Under the pieces are notes generated by a model. That model saw only the letters and a program-made list of their open reading frames with translations, was not told the DNA's origin and did no database searches. Below, piece by piece: positions 29,875 to 35,893 of a stretch of 35,893 bases of DNA. The stretch covers positions 1 to 35,893 of the forward strand of contig CAJCIO010000184.1 in the NCBI GenBank assembly GCA_903970465.1, given 5' to 3'. The position numbers and the translations under genes are program-made. Numbering within the stretch: position 1 is the stretch's first letter; every line of letters starts with the position of its first letter. The stretch comes from Gammaproteobacteria bacterium (GTDB taxonomy: Bacteria > Pseudomonadota > Gammaproteobacteria > Pseudomonadales > Pseudomonadaceae).

Positions 29875-32259
29875 ATGCAACCCTTCCGCAAGACCCCTCT
29901 GTCCCTTGCCATCATGTCCGCCAGCCTGCTGTGCGGGCCCACCTGGGCGGCTGACGCTGAGGTCAGCAATGACACCGATGCAAAGCCCCTGAGCACGGTC
30001 ATCGTCACCGGCACCCGGGTGCTGAAACGTACGGCCAGCGACTCGCTGTCGCCTATCGACGTGATTAGTGGCGACACCCTGCGCAGCAGCGGCTCCGACG
30101 AACTGGGCACGGTGCTGGCGCGGCTGATCCCCTCGATCAACTTCCCGCGTCCGAGCCTGGTCGACGGTGCCGAACTGGCGCGACCGGCGCAACTGCGCGG
30201 CTTGTCGCCCGATCAGGTCCTGGTGCTGGTCAATGGCAAGCGCCGCCACACCGGGGCGTTCGTCAACCTTGGCGGCGCCGTGGGCCGCGGCTCGGCCCCG
30301 GCCGATCTGAACGCGATCCCGCTGTCGTCCATCGATCACATCGAAGTACTGCGCGATGGCGCTGCGGCCCGTTATGGCTCCGATGCGATTGCCGGGGTGA
30401 TCAACATCATCCTCAAGGATGCCAACCACGGCGGCGAAATTTCCGCCAAGTATGGCAGCTACAAAAAGGGTGACGGCATCCAGCGCCAGCTCAGTGGCAA
30501 CACCGGTATAGCGCTGGGTGACCGCGGCTTTCTCAACATCTCCGCTGAAGGTGCGGACAACGATTACACCAACCGCGCCGGCGACGATTACCGCAGCGCC
30601 AGCATCGGTTCCACCACCTATGGCGAGCGTGTGTTCCGCCAGGGTGAGCCCGCCACCGACGAAGGCAAGCTGTGGTTCAACGGCGAGTTCGACCTCAACG
30701 ATTCCGCGCAACTTTACGGCTTCGGCGGCTACAGCAAGCGCCGTGGCGAAACCGCCGCGTTCTACCGCGCCAGCAACGCCAGCAACAACCTGCCGGCGAT
30801 CTACCCCAACGGCTATCTGCCGCTGATTCGCGGCACTCTCGAGGATCGCTCGCTGGTGGTCGGCGTGCGGGGCGAGTGGCTGGACGACTGGCACTACGAC
30901 CTGTCGGCCAACTATGGCCAGAACCAGTACGAAATCAACACCCGCACCATCAACACCTCGTTGGGCCTGAACACGCCGCGCTCGTTCTACAACGGCACGT
31001 TGAGCAACACGCAAAAGCAACTGAGCCTGGATCTGTCGCGTGAATTCAACGTCGGCTTTTTGCCCAATCCGGTCAACGTGGCCTTTGGTACGGAGTACCT
31101 GCATCAGGATTACCAGATCGAATCGGGTGACCCGGCGTCCTATTACCTGACCGGCAGCTCCGGGCTGGGCGGCTTTCGCGATGCCGATGCAGGGAGCTAC
31201 AGCCGGCATGACTTTGCCCAGTACCTAGACCTGGAAACCGACCTGACCGATCGCTTGAGTGTCTCGGCGGCGGCTCGCCACGAGGACTACAGCGACTTCG
31301 GGTCCAACACCAGCGGCTCGTTGTCCGGGCGCTTTGCCTTGACCCCGAAAGTGGCGATTCGCGGCAGCGTGTCGACGGGCTTCCGCGCGCCGTCGCTGGC
31401 CCAGCAGAACTTCGCCTACACCTCGTCGCAACTGATCGGCAACACCGTGCAGGAGGCCGGCACCTTCGCGTCCAACAGCAAGGTGGCCAAGCTGCTCGGC
31501 GCCGAAGACCTGAAGCCCGAAAAGTCGCGCAACTACAGCCTCGGTGTGGTCTTCGAACCCACCGACAACCTGACCCTGACCGCCGATGCCTACCGCATCG
31601 ACATCCGTGACCGGATCACCTTGTCGTCCAACCTGAGCCTCAATCAGGATGCGATCAATTACCTGCAGGCCAACGGTGTCGGCAACATCAATTACACCAC
31701 GGCGCGGTACTTCACCAATGCGGTGAACACCAGCACCAACGGCATCGACCTGGTGGCCAACTATCGCTATCAACTGGACAGCGGCGTGCGCTGGAACAGC
31801 ACGGTGGGCTACAACTACAACCACACCAAGGTCACCCACGTGGCGGCCAATCCGGGGATTCTCGATCAGTTGGGGCAGAACCTGCTGCGTGTCGATCGAC
31901 GGGAGAAAGACGGGCTGCTGGGCGATACCACGCCGCAGCACAAATTGAGCCTGGGCAACGATTTCACCTACGACGCCTGGACGTTGCACAGCAATCTGGT
32001 GCGCTACGGTTCGTTCACCAGCTATCAGGCCAGCGAAGTCAACGACCAGACCTTCAAGGCGGCGTGGATTCTCGATCTATCGCTGGATTATCGCTACCGC
32101 AACTGGTTGTTCACCCTGGGTGGCGACAACGTGACCGACAAGTACCCGGAGAAGCTCAACGCGTACAGCAACAGTGGCGGCAACCTGGCGTACAGCACGT
32201 ACTCGCCGTATGGGTATAGCGGCGCGTTCTATTACGCCAAGGTGGCGTATCGCTGGTGA
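29875..32259 (+). CDS. TonB-dependent receptor
   Basis: Outer-membrane transporter of 794 residues without STN domain. A signal peptide ends at TWAADA (about residue 25), followed by a TonB-box-like STVIVTGTRV, the plug domain with LRGLSPDQVLVLVNGKRRHTG and DRGAAARYGSDAIAGVINI-type segments (as in DHIEVLRDGAAARYGSDAIA), and the barrel ending in YAKVAYRW. The VNGKRRHT plug motif belongs to receptors often not involved in siderophore uptake. ATG 29875 with AAGGAAA is chosen over the frame start at 29713, which would put 54 unrelated residues before the signal peptide. It follows a dedicated TonB/ExbB/ExbD and a MetNIQ transporter and is the likely outer-membrane gate of this locus. Confidence 0.93.
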   Translation: MQPFRKTPLSLAIMSASLLCGPTWAADAEVSNDTDAKPLSTVIVTGTRVLKRTASDSLSPIDVISGDTLRSSGSDELGTVLARLIPSINFPRPSLVDGAELARPAQLRGLSPDQVLVLVNGKRRHTGAFVNLGGAVGRGSAPADLNAIPLSSIDHIEVLRDGAAARYGSDAIAGVINIILKDANHGGEISAKYGSYKKGDGIQRQLSGNTGIALGDRGFLNISAEGADNDYTNRAGDDYRSASIGSTTYGERVFRQGEPATDEGKLWFNGEFDLNDSAQLYGFGGYSKRRGETAAFYRASNASNNLPAIYPNGYLPLIRGTLEDRSLVVGVRGEWLDDWHYDLSANYGQNQYEINTRTINTSLGLNTPRSFYNGTLSNTQKQLSLDLSREFNVGFLPNPVNVAFGTEYLHQDYQIESGDPASYYLTGSSGLGGFRDADAGSYSRHDFAQYLDLETDLTDRLSVSAAARHEDYSDFGSNTSGSLSGRFALTPKVAIRGSVSTGFRAPSLAQQNFAYTSSQLIGNTVQEAGTFASNSKVAKLLGAEDLKPEKSRNYSLGVVFEPTDNLTLTADAYRIDIRDRITLSSNLSLNQDAINYLQANGVGNINYTTARYFTNAVNTSTNGIDLVANYRYQLDSGVRWNSTVGYNYNHTKVTHVAANPGILDQLGQNLLRVDRREKDGLLGDTTPQHKLSLGNDFTYDAWTLHSNLVRYGSFTSYQASEVNDQTFKAAWILDLSLDYRYRNWLFTLGGDNVTDKYPEKLNAYSNSGGNLAYSTYSPYGYSGAFYYAKVAYRW

Positions 32260-32279
32260 TTCTGCCCTAGCAGGGCCGG

Positions 32280-32424
32280 CCTCTTCGCCGCCGAACGCGC
32301 AAACTTGCTCCCACAATGGTGCGGTGTACCTGTGCAAGCAGGGCCGGCCCCTTCGCGGGCAAGCCTTGCTCCCACAATGGTGCGGTGTACACCTGTGGGA
32401 GCAAGGCTTGCCCGCGAAGGGGCC
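32280..32424. repeat. Cluster of three REP-like elements between convergent genes
   Basis: A perfect 31-base inverted repeat (32346-32376 with 32394-32424) flanks a 17-base loop, with GCGGGCAAGCCTTGCTCCC and its complement as core. A third, degenerate unit precedes it: the 26-base stretch 32304-32329 is repeated directly at 32365-32390. This core is the commonest intergenic repeat of fluorescent pseudomonads. It lies between the receptor and binding-protein genes that face each other, where it can act as bidirectional transcript end. Confidence 0.85.
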
Positions 32425-32450
32425 CTCAAGCTCACCCCACAAACAGGCCC

Positions 32451-34109
32451 TTATCTGGCCTTTTCTTCACTCCACACATCATACAAATTCGACGGCGCAT
32501 CCAGCTGCACCTCGAAATTCAATCCGTGCAACGTACTGCGCGCCGCCAGCTGATAGTTGGGCGCGAACAGCGGAATGACGTAGGCCTTGTCCACCGCCAG
32601 CTTCTGGATCTCATCCAGGATCGGCTGGCGTTTGGCGAGGTCGGTTGTCGCTCGCGCCTGGTCGATCAACCCGGTGATTTCCGGGTCCGGAATCTTGATG
32701 CCGCGGTACAAAAAGCCGCTCGCACCCAGCACGTCACGCAGCGACAGCGCCGCATCGGACGGGTTGAGGGTGTTGGGGTACACATGCCACGAGCCGTCGG
32801 CTATCGACTTGACCCATTCCCCCGAACTGATGATGCGCAGGTCCAGCTGCAGATTCAGGTTCTTCTTCACCGCCGCCTGGATCTGCTGGATCAACAGATC
32901 ACGGTTGTCGCGCACATAAGGCTGCGGGTAGCCCACCTCGATGCGCAGACGCTGGCCGTCGCGGGTCCGGTAGCCGTCGGCGTCGCGACCGGTCCAGCCA
33001 GCGTCGTCGAGCAGCTTGTTGGCGCCTGCCACGTCGTTGCCCCAGGAACCTTTCAGGCCCTTGTTGTAGGCCGTGTTGTCCGGGCCGATGTTGGACCAGG
33101 CGCGCGGTACCGTGCCCAGATAGATGTTCTTGACGATCGCCTCCAGTTCGAAGCCATCGCGCAGAGCCCGGCGCACGCGCACGTCATCGGTAGGCGCGGC
33201 GGTGTAGTTGAGGTTGAGCGTGAACGATGTCTCTGCCGACGGCCCGGTGAGGAACTGGAAGCCTTGGGCATTCTCGAACAGCGCGCGATCGGTGGGCTGC
33301 ACGCCTTCGATCAGGTCCACTTGCCCGGAGCTCAAGGCCCCCGCACGTACCGCGTATTCGGGCAGGAAGCGATAGGTGACCGAGTTCAGCCAGGCCGGGC
33401 CTTGATGCGCGGCATAGGCCGGCGCCCAGTGATAGTTGGGGTTCTTGACGAAGCGCGCCGACTGGCCGCGCGTGTACTGGTCGAACACGAACGGGCCGGT
33501 GCCCACCAGGTTCGGACCGCCTTGGCAGAGGTCGCCGCCCTTGGCCAGGGTCTTGGGCGACAGAAAGCCCAGCTTGACGCTCGACAGCGACTCGAGGAAC
33601 GCCGAGTCGGCCTTGCTCAGTACGATCTTGACCTCATGGGGCGCGACCACCTCGGTGTGATCGTAATATTCAAGAAAGGCGGCGGCATTGGCGGTGTGGG
33701 CCGGGTCCTTGGTCCAGTCGAGGTTGGCCTTGACCGCCTCGCCATCGAACGGCGTGCCGTCGCTGAAGGTCACGTCGTCACGCAGCGTGAAGCTGTAGCT
33801 CAGGCCGTCGTCGGAGATGCGCCAGCTTTTCGCAAGCCAAGGTGCGAACGTGCCGTCGGCCTGCTTGCCGACCAACGAGTCGATGTAGTTGCGGATCACC
33901 AGGAAGGCATTCTGCTGCGACGAGTTGTGCGGATCGAAGCACACCGGTTCGGTGGTCACGCCAAAGGTGATGTCGCCGCCTTCGCGGGGTTTGACCACGC
34001 TGTTCTCGGTGTTGGCGACGCTCTTGGCGGGTTCTGGAGGGTTGTCGCAACTGGCCAGTAGCGGACTGATGGCAACGGCCAGGCAAAGCAGGGGAAGGGG
34101 GGCTCTCAT
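32451..34109 (-). CDS. Peptide/nickel-type ABC transporter substrate-binding lipoprotein
   Basis: Extracytoplasmic family 5 (DppA/OppA-like) binding protein of 552 residues. The N terminus is a lipoprotein signal with lipobox LASC (cysteine 21), then the SBP_bac_5 pattern WRISDDGLSYSFTLRDDVTFSDG (near residues 91-113) and a C-terminal DAPSNLYDVW. AAGGAC precedes ATG 34109. It starts seven bases from the end of the double ATPase gene, which is upstream in the same direction, so it is cotranscribed with the ATPase and the permease at the window edge. Ligand unknown; the receptor and MetNIQ context suggests a compound other than ordinary peptides. Confidence 0.92.
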   Translation of the reverse strand: MRAPLPLLCLAVAISPLLASCDNPPEPAKSVANTENSVVKPREGGDITFGVTTEPVCFDPHNSSQQNAFLVIRNYIDSLVGKQADGTFAPWLAKSWRISDDGLSYSFTLRDDVTFSDGTPFDGEAVKANLDWTKDPAHTANAAAFLEYYDHTEVVAPHEVKIVLSKADSAFLESLSSVKLGFLSPKTLAKGGDLCQGGPNLVGTGPFVFDQYTRGQSARFVKNPNYHWAPAYAAHQGPAWLNSVTYRFLPEYAVRAGALSSGQVDLIEGVQPTDRALFENAQGFQFLTGPSAETSFTLNLNYTAAPTDDVRVRRALRDGFELEAIVKNIYLGTVPRAWSNIGPDNTAYNKGLKGSWGNDVAGANKLLDDAGWTGRDADGYRTRDGQRLRIEVGYPQPYVRDNRDLLIQQIQAAVKKNLNLQLDLRIISSGEWVKSIADGSWHVYPNTLNPSDAALSLRDVLGASGFLYRGIKIPDPEITGLIDQARATTDLAKRQPILDEIQKLAVDKAYVIPLFAPNYQLAARSTLHGLNFEVQLDAPSNLYDVWSEEKAR

Positions 34110-34116
34110 GATGTCC

Positions 34117-35796
34117 TTAAACGCAAGCAGGGGAAGCGGCCACGGTCGGCTGTGCCGACAACAGCCGTTGGGTATAGGGATGTTGCGGGGCGTCGAAGAC
34201 TTGCTGCACGGTGCCGTGCTCGACCACCTCGCCCTGATGGAACACCAGCACGCGATCGCTGACGTGGCGGATCACTTCCAGGTCGTGAGAAATGAACAGC
34301 AAGGCGATGCCGCGCTCGGCCTGCAACTCGCTGATCAGGTCCAGTACCTGCGCTTGCACGTACACGTCCAGCGCCGACACCGGTTCATCACAGATGATCA
34401 GCGCGGGCTCTGCTGCCAGTGCACGGGCGATAGCGATGCGTTGGCGCTGACCACCGGACAGCGAGCGGGGATGGCGATCGAGATAGGCGCCGTTGAGGCC
34501 GACCTGGGTGAGCAGGGCGGTGACTCGCTCGCGCTGGCGATCCTGAGTCTGGAGATTTTCAGCGATGATCTGCAGCACGCTGTAGCGCGGGTCGAACGAG
34601 CTCAGCGGGTCCTGCGGGATGTACTGCATCTGCCGCCGCCAGGGCCGACGTTGCACCTCAGGCACCTGGCTCCACGGCTGGCCGAGCAACTGCACGCTGC
34701 CGCTGTCGGGTTCCAGCAGGCCGAGGACGATGTTGGCGCAGGTGGTCTTGCCGGAGCCCGACTCCCCGACGATGCCCAGCACTTCGCCCTTGTGCACGCT
34801 GAACGAGGCGCTGTGCAAGGCGGTGAAACGCTCCTTGCGGCGCCCGAAGCCGCCGCGCCGATAGTGCTTGCTGATGGTGTCGACGTGCAGCACCACCTGT
34901 TGCCGATCGATATGCCGACTCGGCAAGGCGCTGCGCTCGATGCGCAACGGTTGAGTCTCGTCGACGGCCGGCAGCACCCGCGCCGAACTCAGACGGGTGC
35001 CACGGGACTGTTCGCTCGGTGTCGCCGCCAACAGTTGGCGGGTGTAGTCGTGGCGCGGGCGGGTGAGCACTTGCGCCACCGGCCCGGAGTCGACCACCAC
35101 GCCGTTGTGCATCACGTAGACGCGGTCGGCGATCTGCGCCACCAATGCCAGGTCGTGGCTGATGATCAGCAGCCCGGCACCGCGGGCCACGCGATCGGCC
35201 AGAACCGCGATCACTTGTTGTTGCACGGTCACATCCAGGGCGGTCGTCGGTTCGTCGGCGATGATCAGGCTCGGCTCGCCAGCGATGGCGGCACCGATCA
35301 ATGCCCGTTGGCGCAGGCCGCCGGAGAGTTGATGGGCATATTGAGCGGCGCGCTCCCTGGCTTCGGGGATGCCGACCTGCGCGAAGACTTCGACCACCCG
35401 CTGTTCCACCTCGCGACTGCTCTTGAGCAAGTCGTGCACGGTGAGGACTTCGCCTGCTTCCTGGCCGATGGTGCGCAATGGGTCCAGCGACACCAGCGCA
35501 TCCTGCATCACCAGCCCGGCCCAGCGACCGCGGATCTGGCGCCAGTCCCGGTCGGTGAAGGTCAGGGCGTCGCGACCGGCGATCTGCAAGGTCCGGGCCT
35601 TGACCACGGCGCCGTCACCGGCCAGACCCAACAGGCTGCGCGCGGTCAGGCTCTTGCCCGAGCCGGATTCGCCCACCAAGGCCACGCATTCGCCGGGCTG
35701 GATACTCAGGCTCAAACCGCGCACCAGCGGCGTATCACCGTGCAGTGCCGGGAAGCTGATGCTCAGGTTGTCGATGTCTACCAAGGCCTGGGTCAT
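34117..35796 (-). CDS. Double ABC ATPase of a peptide-type importer (DppD-DppF fusion)
   Basis: Cytoplasmic ATPase of 559 residues with two complete nucleotide-binding domains in one chain. The first has Walker A GESGSGKSLT (near 41), LSGGLRQRALIGAAI and Walker B LIIADEPTTALD; the second Walker A GESGSGKTT (near 343), LSGGQRQRIAIARAL and Walker B LIICDEPVSALD, then the C-terminal oligopeptide region HPYTQRLLSAQP. It corresponds to separate DppD and DppF in E. coli. Its ATG overlaps the permease stop codon (ATGA at 35793-35796), and the binding-protein gene follows after seven bases. Confidence 0.94.
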   Translation of the reverse strand: MTQALVDIDNLSISFPALHGDTPLVRGLSLSIQPGECVALVGESGSGKSLTARSLLGLAGDGAVVKARTLQIAGRDALTFTDRDWRQIRGRWAGLVMQDALVSLDPLRTIGQEAGEVLTVHDLLKSSREVEQRVVEVFAQVGIPEARERAAQYAHQLSGGLRQRALIGAAIAGEPSLIIADEPTTALDVTVQQQVIAVLADRVARGAGLLIISHDLALVAQIADRVYVMHNGVVVDSGPVAQVLTRPRHDYTRQLLAATPSEQSRGTRLSSARVLPAVDETQPLRIERSALPSRHIDRQQVVLHVDTISKHYRRGGFGRRKERFTALHSASFSVHKGEVLGIVGESGSGKTTCANIVLGLLEPDSGSVQLLGQPWSQVPEVQRRPWRRQMQYIPQDPLSSFDPRYSVLQIIAENLQTQDRQRERVTALLTQVGLNGAYLDRHPRSLSGGQRQRIAIARALAAEPALIICDEPVSALDVYVQAQVLDLISELQAERGIALLFISHDLEVIRHVSDRVLVFHQGEVVEHGTVQQVFDAPQHPYTQRLLSAQPTVAASPACV

Positions 35797-35893
35797 GGCG
35801 CGAGCCTCCCTTCGAAGCGGCGCTGCAGGTAGCTGCCGACCAGGGTGAAAGAGATCACCGTGAGGGTGATGGCCACGCCGGGAAACACGCTCG
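35793..35893 (-). CDS. ABC transporter permease (DppC type), C-terminal end only
   Basis: The last 32 codons of a permease run off the right edge of the window. They read VFPGVAITLTVISFTLVGSY then LQRRFEGRLAP and a TGA stop: the final membrane helix and tail typical of DppC/OppC proteins. The stop codon overlaps the ATPase start by the ATGA arrangement, showing an operon. The rest of the gene and probably a second permease lie outside. Confidence 0.85.
   Translation of the reverse strand, partial: SVFPGVAITLTVISFTLVGSYLQRRFEGRLAP

Noticed and set aside
29782..31209. A 475-codon minus-strand frame across the second receptor gene
   Set aside because: Same reason: composition-driven shadow of a clear receptor gene.
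32316..35832. Long plus-strand frames opposite the binding protein and ATPase
   Set aside because: The minus-strand genes have complete lipobox, Walker and signature motifs; the plus-strand frames show none.

Overview
The window looks like a chromosomal segment of a fluorescent-type Pseudomonas. It has high-GC coding DNA with strong third-position G/C bias, short intergenic repeats of the 'gggagcaaggcttgcccgcgaa' kind that litter Pseudomonas genomes, a long-N-terminus TonB as in pseudomonads, and a familiar set of accessory genes (chemoreceptor, TonB-dependent receptors, LysR regulators paired with divergent enzymes). I see no rRNA, tRNA, CRISPR array, insertion sequence or phage genes.

Layout. 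At 1-4391 lie a methyl-accepting chemotaxis protein with a candidate FliA promoter and a clear terminator, then a TonB-dependent receptor with an STN signalling domain. At 4562-6922 a two-gene operon encodes the carboxy(nor)spermidine decarboxylase and dehydrogenase pair, flanked by short simple-sequence repeats and hairpins. At 7007-10309 lie a proline iminopeptidase, a LuxR-type 'solo' regulator and a divergent APC amino acid/amine permease. This is the most interesting locus. The regulator carries the Met57/Trp61 replacements typical of plant-signal-responsive LuxR solos. The iminopeptidase and permease genes also share a 16-base upstream motif placed exactly 67 bases before both start codons. 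At 10331-14692 are a glutathione transferase, an overlapping response regulator/HisKA_2 histidine kinase pair, a GNAT protein and D-Ala-D-Ala ligase.

From 14756 to 24625 the genes are mostly small enzymes with local regulators: a chorismate mutase-like protein overlapping a GNAT protein, a nitrilase-family amidase, an SDR protein whose four canonical catalytic residues all appear replaced (with a divergent LysR), a catabolic-type acetolactate synthase, a YghU-like glutathione transferase, a YghA-like SDR followed by an unlisted 28-residue membrane peptide, a 74-residue unknown protein, and an isochorismatase-like hydrolase with a divergent LysR whose start overlaps a perfect palindrome.

From 24901 to the right edge is an import locus: tonB-exbB-exbD-metN-metI-metQ in one direction with tight spacing, then a second TonB-dependent receptor. 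Facing them across a three-unit REP cluster are a peptide-type binding lipoprotein, a double ABC ATPase and the end of a permease. Together they could carry a ligand across the outer membrane (receptor with its own TonB/ExbB/ExbD) and the inner membrane (MetNI-type and/or Opp/Dpp-type transporters). The substrate is not visible from sequence; a methionine-like or other organosulfur compound is an inference from MetNIQ. Between exbD and metN is a four-unit 12-base tandem repeat in which three units contain an ATG immediately followed by a stop codon.
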